From positions 13,584,152-13,648,151 of the forward strand of contig NC_067197.1 in the NCBI RefSeq assembly GCF_000699445.3: a DNA stretch of 64,000 bases, read 5' to 3'. Of the stretch, positions 24,041 to 36,215 are shown one piece after another. The DNA comes from Schistosoma haematobium. Lineage: Eukaryota; Platyhelminthes; Trematoda; Strigeidida; Schistosomatidae. Position numbers and translations under genes: made by a program. Below the pieces are notes generated by a model. It searched no databases. It was not told the DNA's origin and was given only the letters and a program-made list of their open reading frames with translations. How positions within the stretch are numbered: position 1 is the first letter of the stretch; the number at the start of each line of letters is the position of its first letter.

Positions 24041-24642
24041 CTTATCATCGTTCAAATCATTATTGTCAGAATCTTGTATACCACAAAGTAACGGATTAAC
24101 ATTCACCGGTAAACTTGCACTAATATTGTGTGAATTAATGTATTGCTGATTTGGAATCGATCCAAAAGTTATTCCTGAACGACTAGATAGCTGTAATCGA
24201 TGCTGAACAGTTAAATGATGCTGAGGAGATAACGAAGATGAAGGATGCTGAGATTGTGATATAGGTTTAGATTGGAACTGTGAACAACATAACTGTGACT
24301 GACTACCGGGTTGGAAAATACGTGGTTGAGGAGATTGATTTGGTTGAAAAATACGTTGATTTCTCATTTTATTAGTCTGCTGTTGTTGATATTCAGGGGC
24401 ATGAAGTCGTACACAAGGCATATTTACATCACTAGATGAACTATTAACCCCTGTTGTAGACACTGTCAACGATGTACACCTTGCACGTATTAATCTTAAA
24501 GGTGAGTCTATGACAGTCCCACCGCCCCCAGTAGGTCGGGTGGAGAAATTCGTGCTAGAAACAGGCGAATTTATTCTCGGAAAACTGCTTAGTGGATTAC
24601 TACGTACTGGAGCAGATCCAACAATCGGTGAAGTCATAGAAT
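24041..24642 (-). CDS. Mitf: Mitf-like gene, Ser/Gln-rich exon (W8)
   Basis: A 602-nt exon with acceptor TTCTTTCTCGTTTAG and donor AAG/GTAAAC. It starts with two bases that complete an Asn codon split from the previous exon, then gives 200 codons and ends in phase 0. The protein is Ser, Pro and Gln rich (TSPIVGSAPVRSNPLSSFP, PEYQQQQTN, SQSQHPSSSLSPQHHLTVQ). It contains SP/TP sites but no named domain. It lies C-terminal to the bHLH-zipper, where MITF/TFE proteins carry Ser-rich regulatory segments. That this segment is regulatory is inference. Confidence 0.85.
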
Positions 24643-26847
24643 CTAAACGAGAAAGAAGTATAACATATAAAATTATTATTATTATTTAAGAAATAAAAGA
24701 TGTCATTTAGTATTTAGAAGCTGGAAAGTTTCTAATTACAAGAAGAGGGAGAGTAACAACTAAGTCAAAACTTAACTGGAGAGAATCAATTTTCAAGCTA
24801 TAGATTAAGAACGGATCTATTTATGATTTTGGCCTCAAGAGTAGACATTTACTATTGGTTTATAAATTCGAATTTAATTTCAGATTTCGACGTTAGAATA
24901 TTCATAAACAGAGTCGTCCAAATACAAGACTAGTTGTTATCAGTGAGTATTTAAAAAGTGCGATGATATACACATAAAGATTTTTCCGCATCACTACATT
25001 GTTTTAAGTTGATTTATATTATTAGCTCACAGATATAGACCTTAACTGTACCTCAAATTGTGAGTAGAATATAGTACAATATAGAATCATAATTATTCAA
25101 ACTAGTTTAATCATGTTTAAAAACAATAGACTATTAATAACATTGATTTACTTGTTGTATTAAGAATTGGAAATCATGTATAAAATTAAGAGTAGGAAAG
25201 TATCCTTATTTCGATATTTTCATTGAAGCTGGTGTCAACATAAACTTAATAGTCAGTAGATCATTTATCAGTGAGACGATAAAAGCTAAACCGTTTATTT
25301 GTGATTCTACCATAACAGTTTGTACGAATTATGCTATATTGAAGTATTAACTATCAAGGATCACGAGACAATATACAATCCAACTGGTCAAGGTGACTTC
25401 CTACTCTTTTTATACTAGTTAAGTATTTTCTTCTCAAATTATTTTTAAATAAGTTAGAAATGAGAGTCTTTAAAACTAGAAAATGTACACGTTTGTACAC
25501 TCAATAATAAAGCCGCAGATCAGAACTAGGTTTCAGTATCGGTAACCAAATATTAAGCGATCATCCCTCAAATAATAAACGATTTGATTAGACTTACTAC
25601 CAGATTTTGTGGTCACAAACAAACACCAAGTTGATATAAGAGTAGATGATAAACTTGAAACTCTAACTTAAGCGTATGTTCCTAATATATCGCAACAAGA
25701 TAACAATAAATATTTCTGTTCATTTGATAATCAATTCCAGTAGTCTTAAGGGAACAAAAATAAATTCAACTAATAGACCAAGATATCCGATTTTGGACAT
25801 GTGGCTAAAGACAGAGTATGCAATTTAAGTGAATGACTAAGATGAAGGAATTAATTGCCATCACTATGTCAATGTTCTTTGAAATGTATGGAAATTTTTC
25901 TTTCATGGGACAAGTAGGTACGTACATGAAAAAAAAGTTGGTTGCAACACGTCCAAGTCTATGTTTAATCAAGCCAGTCACTGATTTTAGTTGAAACATT
26001 AACATTTAATAAAAACTGACGAAAGTTTACACGTTGAATAACACAGAAAACTGACCTAATATAAGATCAATACGTCAAAGTAGGAGATTTACGTTTCACT
26101 AAACATATAAGCCTTTTACTTTAGCTAATACCCTACTACAACATTCTATTAAAATGATGAACATTCAAGATAGTCAAGAGAATATAAAGATAATTTCCAA
26201 GTAAACAATTGCTAAGTGATTTCAATGTAAGAAAAATCAATAAACACATCGCTGATCTTATTTTAATTCACGGATAGATACATAAACAAACAAGGTACAT
26301 TATTAATTTATAAAATATACTAAAGATAATAAACAAAATAGTTCACTCGTCTCTTTTTTTGACGTATGACAATATAAGTTTGTGAGAAAAGTCGAACTCT
26401 AGAGTGACTAGCATATATATATTGAGAGAGGAGAGACCCATTACTATACGATAGAGCGATCTAAATGAAAAACAAATGAGCAAAACTTAAAGGCATATAC
26501 ATACAAAATACACATAAAAGTAGTAAAACAAACGAGTTGGGTATTCATTTCATCCTATTAATATAACCGGACATGAATTGATGTAGAGGGTTTAAACACA
26601 TTGCCTACTGTATTATTAACAGCTATTACAATATAAAATTAAAAGTATTTGACGAAGTTACAACTAAACTTAATCCGTTAGAAGTAGACTGACGATTACG
26701 TGATTGTTATCATAATTAAAGAATTAGGAAAGCAACCCGTGACATCATTAGGCAAAATAAATAAGGTTTAGTCAAGAAAATCACCTTTCAAATATTTCAT
26801 TAAATAAAATTGTACAATCTTATTTATGTAGTTAGTTGATAAAAATA
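24643..26847. other. Intron sequence, nothing recognised
   Basis: AT-rich DNA directly upstream (in gene sense) of exon W8, with no shared repeat or coding signal. Confidence 0.5.
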
Positions 26848-27050
26848 AATTTAATAGCTGAATTCATGAGTCAATTGGATCTAGACCACCATGGAAAACC
26901 TGGAAGCATTGGTCGACCGTTCTGTCCTAGTATGAAACTTCTCAGCAGCGCGCATCCACGATCCCGTCTCGCAAGATTTCAACCTATGACCTATCAGTCT
27001 CGTGCATGAGCGCTTAACCTCTAGACCACTGAGCCGGCATCCAACGCTAT
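26848..27050 (-). mobile_element. tRNA-headed SINE with hammerhead relic (copy 2)
   Basis: On the minus strand the head reads GGCTCAGTGGTCTAGAGG (A-box-like) then GACTGATAGGTCATAGGTTG (B-box region). After it come a hammerhead-like core (CTGAGAA, complement of 26939-26945) with the GGAC of stem II, GGTCGACC at the cleavage side, and the shared tail (TTTTCCATGGTGGTCTAGAT, CAATTGACTCATGAATTC). The core's invariant GA and the GAAA box are both altered, so it is a relic. Confidence 0.8.
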
Positions 27051-27224
27051 TAATGTCTAACTTCAACTAATCCACAAAATTGAACGACACATCTAACATT
27101 GTCTTCAGTGAGTTACTATCTCACAACAAACCCGGTTGAACTCCACTGGTCACTGCTTCTCACTAGAACTCTAGGAAATACTTCTTGGAGACAGTCACTA
27201 GTAAACGTATGATTTTATTCAGAG

Positions 27225-27300
27225 AGGGGTTTTGTGGATATTATGGTAATTTAATAGTTGAATTTATGAGTCAATTGAAACTAGGTCACCATGGAACTTT
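27225..27300 (-). mobile_element. SINE tail fragment
   Basis: Only the tail of the SINE is present (CATGGTGACCTAGTTTCAATTG on the minus strand region, and CCATAATATCCACAAAA), matching 1797-1870. It lies 175 bp from copy 2. Confidence 0.7.
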
Positions 27301-28170
27301 GTTGTGTCATTAAAAAGTGAACCAGGGATTAATCGAAAACAATTTTCTATTTTATTACAAATCATAATGTGTAAAATGATTGTATAAATAAAATTGTACA
27401 GCTTTAGCAAATAGAAGTGTTTAAAAAGAAACTTTTTTGTTGAACCGCCAATATTATTGTCGTTATTAATATTGATATTATAATGACATAATTGTCGACA
27501 GGAATTTCTTTCAAAATAAACTCATTAAACGGAAACAACAATCCACAATAAATATTTATGCGTACATAGGTAAAAAACCAAGTACTACAGTGGACTACTA
27601 CTACGACGACGACGACCACTGAGTTAGATTCGTATACTATGGATAAAACATGTAGTGTATTGTTTAATAAATACATCATATAACAAGTAAGCGATATCAA
27701 AGTAAAACCTTTAAGAGAGAAAAAGAACAGTATGAAGAAAACAAATAATGACAGTCAACACAACTACACGGTAAGATGAATATAGTTATTTTTTGAAAAA
27801 GAATTTCTAGTTCACTTGCCAACTAGACAGAAATCAACCTAGAAATAGGACACTTATTGGTTTGTTGTGTTATCATTTTATTTCTTCAGATCCAATAGTT
27901 AAAGTACGTCGATTGATAACTTTATTGAGGAAGATTAGTACGAGGTGAAAAAAGCAGTGTGATAGTAAAAATATGATCAATAGATTAAAAGTAAAGTAAA
28001 AGTGATTGGTGTCATTCAGACTAACATAACACGTTGAAAATGTTGTACAGCAATCATCATATTGACAAATGAACAAAGGAAAAAAATGAATGAATGAGGT
28101 GTGACGAGTTTTAAGCATATTTATCACCAACGGCCGGTTCTCTACACATTAGTTTACTACTAAGTACTTC
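27301..28170. other. Intron sequence, nothing recognised
   Basis: AT-rich DNA with a short degenerate ACT/ACG trinucleotide run near 27594-27616. No gene-like frame. Confidence 0.5.
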
Positions 28171-28246
28171 TATAATAGTAGTAATAACAGTAATAATAAT
28201 AATAATAATTATTATTATTATTATTACTGTTATTACTACTATTATA
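28171..28246. repeat. 76-bp perfect palindrome of trinucleotides
   Basis: The arm 28171-28208 (TATAATAGTAGTAATAACAG, then TAA repeats) is the exact reverse complement of 28209-28246, with no spacer. The first mismatched pair is 28170 (C) and 28247 (A). Confidence 0.97.
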
Positions 28247-28256
28247 ATTATCATTA

Positions 28257-29105
28257 CTCAATCAGTCAGTTACAAGCAGTGTAAAACCTGAAGCATATAT
28301 GGATAGGATCAAGTTTCCATACTGTTATCAACAAGGCTATCATAATAAAAGACAAATTAGTTGTATCAGTATCAGTGGTAGTAAACAACATTAGCCGTCG
28401 AACCACAAATTACTCAGTCAGTAGTTCATACAATACGCAATGTCTCGAAGGCATCTGCAATCAAATACTAGCGGGTTTAACAAAATGAACTTCTGTGCAA
28501 TTCTTAGACTGGTAGATAACCACCTTGCCTACTGCTAATGTGATGTAGATTGGTAAGAGCAACCACGATTTCGTCAGATAACAACCCATCAGGACTGATC
28601 AGAGTTAGGACGGCTTCTGAGAACTTCGACACAGCCTCCAGAGGCTTTCAAGGAGTCGAAGAGTTTTCATCCAATCAGAATGTGATGGAGCTTTCTAGAA
28701 TATCAACGTGACATACTACTATTGGACAGTAGCACAGAATGCCCATTTGTGGATTGGTTGAATTATAATGTTGATACAACAAACGCTAATACCTATAAAT
28801 ACCGATGATTTTCTGTACATTTTGATTCTTACCCAACAAGCACTCCTCCGGTCTTCTGATTTACGACTGTGGGGGTTCTATACATTCGAGTGTCGTATTC
28901 TGCGTTAATCACGTAGCGAACATAACAATCAGACTTCCAAGATAAGTGAAATGGTCGACATCCTCAAATATTTTATTCTTAATCATTGGTTTAGGGATTG
29001 ATGCAGACCGTTTCTGAGGAAACATTTTGTATTTAGAGAGAAAGAAACGTATCCCCATCCTTTGGGCCTCTATGACGTATCCCCAATATAGCTTGGATTG
29101 TTACT
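28257..29105 (-). mobile_element. RTE-B relic, 3' end and RT thumb, with an insertion
   Basis: The plus-strand start (AATCAGTCAGTTACAAGC) corresponds to the reversed 3' tail of RTE-B as at 44299. Parts at 28560-28603 and 28928-29100 match the reversed RTE-B RT region at 58590-58770 (ACCCATCAGGACTGATCAGA, then CTTCCAAGATAA). They are separated by a 324-bp insertion. It is internally deleted and non-coding. Confidence 0.7.
28604..28927. mobile_element. 324-bp insertion with 6-bp target duplication
   Basis: The insertion splits the RTE-B relic and is flanked by ATCAGA on both sides (28598-28603 and 28928-28933). The ends read GTTAGGACGG and CGAACATAAC, so only four terminal bases are inverted repeats. 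It contains a TATA-like CCTATAAATACC near 28793. Size, target duplication and lack of ORF fit a solo LTR or a small non-autonomous DNA element; the class cannot be settled here. Confidence 0.6.
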
Positions 29106-29769
29106 CAAGTCGATTAAACAGTATTAAACAACGAATACAATTATAAGTTTTGTGAAAACAGTCATACGAATTTGTATTACTTTTCTCCTTTAACTTGTGT
29201 GCAAAAATCTCAGTGTATAGATTGAAAATTGAATAGTGTTTTAAGTGAAACGACAAGTTAATTAGTACTTTCCTAGTCGGACAGAAGATATATTGTGCAT
29301 TAATTTGAAGGCTTTTCTGATTGAATAGAGACTGGGTTGGTGGTTTGTGAAAAGAAGTTACCTAAGTTAGCACAGCAAATGGTGATGTCTATCATAGAAT
29401 TTCTACTGTTAAAACCTCTATCCTACATTATCATAATTGTATTATTAAACAAAATCCCGTAAACCCATAGTTATTTTGATAAATTCGCAGTATACAGATG
29501 ATGTAAAAATGTAGGTTATTTGATAGTTATAGGCCAGAATCTAAAACTATATATTTATTGGAAGAATTTTACATGAAACTCACAAGAATCAAGGGTAATA
29601 AATGCATATTAATTTTACAATCGAACAAATACCTTACAAAATACATGCTACATAATCAATTATTTCATAAAAATAACTTCCAATAACATGCAGCTTTCTA
29701 CTTGATATTTTGAATAGAAGTGTGCTATTTTATTAGATAAAAGTAATATTCTGCTACTTTTTGTGATAC
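29106..29769. other. Intron sequence, nothing recognised
   Basis: AT-rich DNA between two RTE relics, without coding frames or shared repeats. Confidence 0.5.
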
Positions 29770-30110
29770 TTTCAACCAACACTGGCCGGATACCATCAGC
29801 AACAACCTACAGTGGGAGAGAACAAACCAGCTTCCAGCTGAAGAGGAAATTAGGAAACGGCGATGGAAATTGATAGGACATACATTATGAAAATCGTCAA
29901 ACTGCATCACGAGGCAAGCCCTAACTTGGAATCCTGAAGGGAAGTGGAAAAGAGGAAGGCCAAACAACACATTACGTCGGGAAATAAAAACAGATATGAA
30001 AAGGATGCATAACAGCTGAAAAGGATTGTCCAGGATAGGGTTGGATGGAGAGTGCTGGTGGGCAGTCCATGCTCCTCCACGAGGAGTAACAGTAAGTCTG
30101 CGACCAACAC
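29770..30110 (+). mobile_element. RTE-C reverse transcriptase C-terminal fragment
   Basis: On the plus strand it reads RTE-style C-terminal motifs with stops: [55 protein letters not shown]. This is the same family as 46440-47480 and 47490-47880. No catalytic part is present. Confidence 0.85.
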
Positions 30111-32152
30111 TTCACTGAAGAGCTTTACATTCAATGATCGAGTTTACGTGAGCAGTTGGCGAAACCTCAAAATCCATATTGATTGAGGTAATTGATCTCA
30201 TTTTATATATCAAATATGCACCAAATATGATCTATAATTACATCTCTTTTCAAAATGCAGATTGCATGGTTTAGTATGTCACCACAACCAAACCATGATA
30301 CGTTAAAAGAAGATTATATGGAAACGAACAAATTATATAAGATATTTGAATGCCTATCAGAAGTCAAGTCTACTATCCAGAAGCATTCCAAGAATGCTAA
30401 TACAGTTCCTTATCCTTCTCTACGGTATTTAAATATAAGGAATGAGTGAGTGAAAACACTAGACCATATTTAGCGAAGATTATTTAAACGAGCTTTAGAA
30501 AACACAAATGGATGTGACTAAACACGTTTGTTTTCAACGCCAAGATATGTTTGTTTTAAAGCCTACTCCGTTTACTGGCGCACCTGAAAGGGCAATATAA
30601 AGTGATAAATAATTCCATTGAGTAAAAACAGTAAACCAAGAGAAGACAAAAGATAGAGCATTAAAAGGGTGATTTATTAATGTAATCCGTAAAAATCAAA
30701 AACTTGTAATTAATCTCGTCTTCTGAAAATCTAACCATTCAGTACTGAAATGTCAGTGCTGCTAATACATTTCACACCATTTAATTCCGTGCCGACGAGA
30801 TATAAGAAAACGAGTTAGAATGTGGTTTGTCGTTCTAATTAAACTCTAATCAAATAATTTGTTATAGAAAGGACCTAATTCCCACTATGAAACATGGATA
30901 CAAGCCTTTATTACTATTATCACAACTAGTACATTTGTCATCACACTACCAATCTGTACTCTTAACTTATTATGTTTATTTATGCAGTCTAATCCACTGT
31001 TAACACTGAGTCATGAACTGTCTTGATTGGTTTAATAATTTCATATATGCATATAAATATTACTGCATATTAGAGTGAAGTCTGATGAGGATCTGGTCGA
31101 AAGCAATATTGTTCGTTTATAAATGTTGTTCTAATTCATAATAAGCAATTGTATTCTCAGTATAATTGGTCCATCGTAACTTAGTTTAATATCTCAACAT
31201 TTTTAGTCACCAAATGTATTCAATACCAAAGCAAATCATTTTAAAACGAACTGCTAGTTAATTTTTATTCGTTCCCCTTTCTTAGTACGAACACTTCCTG
31301 GTTTATTACATTTAGTCAGTTAATATACATCTCAATGGTAGTATTACGCTATAGTATTATATCAACTTTCAGGGCGCATCCTTGTATCGATTTCAATGAA
31401 ACATGGGGAAGTTTGTATGATCCATTATTGAACTGCTTTTAATTGTTCACCACGGCTGAGGTCATTCACGTAGAAAAACAAATCACTCTCACAAGGAACA
31501 TCTCTTCTCTTCATAAGATACCTTACTGTACTGTTAACCTCTTTTTCTTGAATTATTTTTTCCTATAAATATTGGTCTAGAATTGTCCCAAATACTATTG
31601 CGGTGTGGGCTACTGATGTCGACAGATATAAGTAGTACCACGAATCAAAAGTGAGATGTCTGAAAGGAGAAGGTTGGGAAGATCGAAGGAGAAAGAACGA
31701 GAACAAAGAATGATTGGTGTGGAAACGAAAGAACAATCAAGTCCGAGACAATTGATTAACATTTTGCAAATAAAGTAATTACTGTATGATTCTCAGATTT
31801 TATTAAGACGTTCTGTAATTTGTATTCAAATACATTTGGTTGTCCCGACTTGTGTTCTTATTCACTACACCATGACATACGTGAAGCATATTCGGGATCT
31901 CAGTAAACTGAAAAAATTATTTCGAATTACTGCATCCCAGTGAAATAATATACATCATTCAAGATTTAACTAATTAAATTATATAAACGAATCAAATATT
32001 TATCTAAAACCAGTTACGTAATTATAAACATAAGTAAACTTAAATTTTTTATGCAGCCTGATACACGAGCAGAATTCACAATATTTGTTAAGGAAATGAT
32101 ACAAGGTGAAATTCCAACATTGTTAGGATAATAAATGACAATAACATCTTAC
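30111..32152. other. Intron sequence, no gene
   Basis: AT-rich intronic DNA. The stretch 31600-31860 is purine-rich (AAGGAGAAGGTTGGGAAG) with sharper composition than its flanks and may be an old repeat, but no partner copy is in the window. Confidence 0.4.
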
Positions 32153-32414
32153 TTGCGAAAACAACTTTTGTATCACTATTAATCATTTCATCTGTACCAA
32201 CAGAAGATAGGCCGGGTGATGAACCGCCAGCTGTTGTGGACTGTGGAAACGAGGATCTTGTGATTGGTGAGTTAGTTGTACAAATCGGCACTGAATTTAG
32301 TAAATTGTTTTCATGCAATATACTCCATTCTTGATACAGATTTTGATAATCCGGATTATTTCGATTTGCATGTGAAGTTTGCATAGATGCTACATTTGTA
32401 ACTGATTCTAATTC
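32153..32414 (-). CDS. Mitf: Mitf-like gene, end of leucine zipper (W7)
   Basis: A 262-nt exon with acceptor CTCACCTTCAAG and donor GCAA/GTAAGA. It starts in phase 0 and ends one base into an Asn codon. Its first residues, ELESV, complete the RIQELE block with the previous exon, a hallmark of the end of the zipper in MITF/TFE proteins. After that the sequence becomes Asn/Ser/Thr-rich (HANRNNPDYQNLYQEWSIL, TTAGGSSPGLSSVG), with no further domain. It links the DNA-binding and dimerisation unit to the long C-terminal tail. Confidence 0.88.
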
Positions 32415-32605
32415 CTTGAAGGTGAGAAAGTGATTTTTTCAATACAAGATAATTAGAGGTTTGTAGGTGAATAAAAAGAACTGTAAGTGCTTTATTATAT
32501 ATAACTTCTGATGATAATACTTAATAATTAAATATAAAAACGTTACATGAAACAATGAGGGATCATGTGTTGCTTACCCATAGTGGTTAAAACCAAAAGT
32601 TAAAC
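32415..32605. other. Start of intron between W6 and W7
   Basis: Short intronic stretch with nothing recognised. Confidence 0.5.
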
Positions 32606-32700
32606 ATTCAGTATCGGTGGCTTAGTGGTTAACGTATTTGCCTTTTAATTAGCAAGTTGCATGTTTAAATTTCACCCAATCCACTCCGGTTTAAGTGCAG
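32606..32700 (+). mobile_element. tRNA-like SINE head relic
   Basis: The stretch reads GGTGGCTTAGTGGTTAACG (A-box-like) followed by GTTTAAATTTC in the B-box position, about 70 bases long overall. The arms do not fold cleanly, so it is a degraded SINE head rather than a tRNA gene. Confidence 0.5.
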
Positions 32701-33217
32701 TCACACAACAAAATTGCGGGTTACATTTGAATATGAAAATTTGCACTTATTGCATGAGTAAGTCAGGAATGTAGACAGAAAAAAAAAGGTTATGAGCAAC
32801 GAAAGGTCAATTCAAAAATACTTAGCTCATCTAAACTCTGACATGATTACAACCACCCACTGGTATAGCCCATTCAAATTCTGTCATTGTAAATTTTAAT
32901 TAACTCATTCCCCTCGGTCTTCGTTAACAATTAAAATCCATACATTCCACGAAAAACTCCAAATGTAGGACATTATTTAATTCACAACATAAAAAACCAA
33001 TGGATAGAGTTACACGTCATTTTTTCATTGTCCAGTGAATAAAATAACGTTTACTGTGTATAGTTTGCTTTAAACTCAAATACGTCGGATAAGAAAACAA
33101 TAATAATAATTTATAAATATTTCTTCAGTATATACACTGAGCTCAACAACCATCATAGTATGAATGAAAACCAACTTCTACTTTCAATCACCAAGTTCCA
33201 AGTTAGAACCTTTCCCC

Positions 33218-33265
33218 AGCTATATCGGTTTGAGCAACCGGGTAGTATTATTAACCCTCTATTAA
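33218..33265 (+). repeat. Short relic of RTE-A 5' region
   Basis: Reads CGGTTTGAGCAACCGGGTAG, similar to the CGGTTTG(T/A)GCACC(C/G)GG(C/G)CAGTAT block at 11037-11058 and 2942-2968. Confidence 0.5.
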
Positions 33266-34204
33266 AACTAGAGTGTATCTCATACTCAAGTAGCTGATAA
33301 ATGAGTTAGTTTATTTAATCATTATTTGACGTTAACAATGGTAATAATAATAATAATAACAAAATAAATGATCAACAAACGAAAAACAAAGAAGAATATT
33401 CGAAAAACGAAACTACGAGAAGACAAAGATATCAGAAGAGACAGCAAACAAAGAATAATGCGTAAATAGGATAGAATGTAAACAGCCTAAAAGTTAATAA
33501 TCAATATAGTTTACAACACTATGTAACAATATTTAACATTATCGCAAGTAAATGATAATTCGTGAAAAAACCAATTATATATATGTATATATACCATAAA
33601 AATATGAGGGTATGTGAAATTAATGAATTGGTTATGAATTGTGCATGTAAATGTTCATAGTATCAATCTATCGCTAGTTACTCATGCTGATAACTCGAAT
33701 TACATTAGACAAAGAAGCAGACAATCAGATAAGGTATTAAGATTAATATAATTCTATCAGCTAAAAATGATGAGTAGTATTGGGATTTCAATTTGCTAAT
33801 CAAATATCAGTAATTTAACGGTTCGCAGTTGAGCTAGTACTAATGTTGTTATTAGAAAATTTCAATTAAGTTAATTTGTTAATAACACCTTATGTAATGA
33901 AAGATGGTGTACTGGTTACGTGATTTCAGTTCGTTCGCATTAAAATTCAGTTTGTTGGTAGATTATAATTTTGTTGGTGGTTACTGGCGATCGACGTGTT
34001 GCAGAGTGAGGAAAAAAAACGCAAAACAACATTTTCGTTAACTAATGTTGTGATCCAGTGATTGTATAGCTTATTGTTGTGGTATATCAGATTGCATTTA
34101 GGTTCTCTATGAATACAATTTATCGCGATTACGATCGTTTTTAATCACGTTCAGTTTCGGAAAAAACTGGATATTTTATTAGTGGCTCTATTCAGTATTA
34201 TATT
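33266..34204. other. Intron sequence, nothing recognised
   Basis: AT-rich DNA with short TAA and TA runs (33339-33360, 33578-33592). No coding or repeat assignment. Confidence 0.5.
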
Positions 34205-34250
34205 TTAGGTGTAATATAGAATTCTCAGCACAAATTATTTCAATAGGTTT
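34205..34250 (-). repeat. Relic of CR1/Jockey-like LINE 3' end
   Basis: Reversed, it reads GTGCTGAGAATTCTATATT, as at 16218-16237 near the 3' end of the LINE. Confidence 0.6.
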
Positions 34251-35496
34251 CTTTATTTTTATTTCTTGGTCAATCCTTGTGATAAATATTGAGTGGTCAC
34301 CATTTAGATGTTAGCAGTTCAGGACACGACATCTGAATAATGTATATTCTATTCGATACATATATTCAGCAACCACGATGTCTTTGATTGGGCTCTTTCG
34401 TAACTTGTACAGCGAAATGTCGTAAACTTTTCACAAACGCACCTGAATAGTCATGAGATTAATAGGCATAATGACGTGTTAAAACAAACGAGTAAAAAGA
34501 TAACTCGTCGAAATATCCAGATAGCAGGAACAATTAGCCCAGATATTTAAGCAGGTCGCCTCTACCATATAAAATAATTCAATTACTTCCCTCCAGCAAG
34601 CGTAAATCAAAAGATCTGACGTCTAACATTTAGCCAAATGACTAGGATGAACAAAGAGTAGTATGAGATTACAAGCTATATAAATGAAATTATCATAACA
34701 ATATGCACTAAATGAGTTATTAAAAAAATAACCAGTGACAAGTTTTAGAATAATTTGCCAGCAGCAAACAGTTTCGACTCCTGCATATGTACTGTGCGAC
34801 GTTAAGGATGAAACAAACGGTTATTTTCACGTGGATTGCATACAGAAAAGTTTCCACATGCACAAATACATAGATACACATTTGATCTTACACCAACTCT
34901 CAAAATCCCTCAATGTAACACAGAAGCGCCTTGTGAATACTAGTTAATTGATTATCCTCATTGAATAGTCCATAAATTTCGAATGTGTAGAACTTAAAAC
35001 AGTACGCCCATAAACCCCACTTACACTCACGTATTTGAAGCCATTCAGATCCTTCAATAATATAAATCTAGGAAATATCTCATTCAATAATACTGTCATT
35101 CGTACGCTAGTTTTCTAACTAGTTTACATTCACATCCAAAAATATACATTATTGTGTTTATTTTTTGAGTTTCACTTATCACATGAAAACCGGAGTTTCT
35201 ATCAAACTAGTCAAACTAAATGAGATTGCAGTAAAGTTCCAACGTATAACGTCAAAACAATAAATAAATTGAATGCGTAAACCGATATGTTAAAATGATA
35301 CAATAACTTCAGTGTAGTTAATACACTAATTTTGTGTGTGTATCACATGAATAAGACAATAATATCTTATTTTAAAGAGAGTAAGAATAAAGATTGATGC
35401 AGAATAATATGAATTCATTTTATTTCGTTAGGTTCTCATCAGCTGCTTACAACCTAAAATATTTGAAATTCAACGTTATTATAGATATTGACATAC
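34251..35496. other. Intron sequence, nothing recognised
   Basis: AT-rich DNA; a 70-codon frame at 34735-34947 has no recognisable content. Confidence 0.5.
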
Positions 35497-36215
35497 TTAT
35501 ACAACAGAGGGCGATGAATGATGAATATATGTAACATAATGTGGTAAAAATTTCGTTAGAGTTAATGAGGTCATAAAATTTTGTTTCGAATATATAGAGT
35601 TTGGGAGGGAAGGTTCCAGAAAATTGAAATAGTGATTAGAAATCATGGAATTAAAACACATTAGACGATTATGTAATGAAGTAACTGAAAATAGATTAAT
35701 GTTAATAAAGAGAGATAGGAATTGAAATTGGTCAGTTATGAGTGATGTAATTATAAAATTCAGAAAGAGTTGAAATGACGCAATAAAAATAAATAAAATA
35801 AAAGGGGGTGGGGTGAATGTTACCAGGGCAAAGAAAGACTTATTACTGTTTCTTTTTGTATACAAAGATCTGGTTTTAAACGTTTGATTGCTATTGCTTC
35901 CGCGAATTTCAAAAGGTTTGAATTTGATTGTTTGTTGATCACCTTGAAGGACTTCAGTATATCGACTTCGTATCCTGTGTCAAGGAGATGTCTTGCGACA
36001 GCGCTGCTAAATGCTTTTAGTCCGTTTGATCTCAAACTGTTCGGAATATGTTCTTTGAATTGGACGTAGGCTCTCCTTTCTGTTCTACCAATGTAACTGC
36101 TTTGGCAGATACATGTAAATTTGTATACACAGATGGTGGTAACATGAAAGGGATACCTGTCGACCTTTGATTGTGTCAAAGAACATGTCGTTGTAAAAAA
36201 AAAAGCTTTAAAAAA
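35497..36215 (-). mobile_element. Penelope-like element 3' fragment
   Basis: Contains the C-terminal GIY-YIG part of a Penelope-like ORF (35820-36179) and AT-rich sequence after it. The RT and terminal repeats are absent. The family differs from 18784-21535: the endonuclease reads CVYKFTCICQSSYIGR rather than CIYQFTCSCEARYIGR. Confidence 0.75.
35820..36179 (-). pseudogene. GIY-YIG endonuclease fragment of a Penelope-like element
   Basis: A 119-codon frame with the GIY-YIG domain: CVYKFTCICQSSYIGRTERR, then FKEHIPNSL, then ARHLLDTGYEVD and AEAIAIKRLKPDLCIQK, ending LSLPW and stop. These match in order the C-terminal blocks of the better copy at 19161-20546. The domain would nick target DNA for insertion; without the RT it is a dead fragment. 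Confidence 0.8.

Noticed and set aside
27590..27625. Poly-Val frame from ACT/ACG trinucleotides
   Set aside because: Short degenerate microsatellite giving a spurious repetitive translation.
32606..32680. Functional tRNA gene
   Set aside because: A- and B-box-like words are present, but the acceptor and T arms do not pair properly and the B box is altered; a SINE head is more likely.
35497..35865. 122-codon minus frame after the GIY-YIG fragment
   Set aside because: AT-rich hydrophobic translation of the Penelope fragment's downstream sequence, out of frame with its ORF and without motifs.
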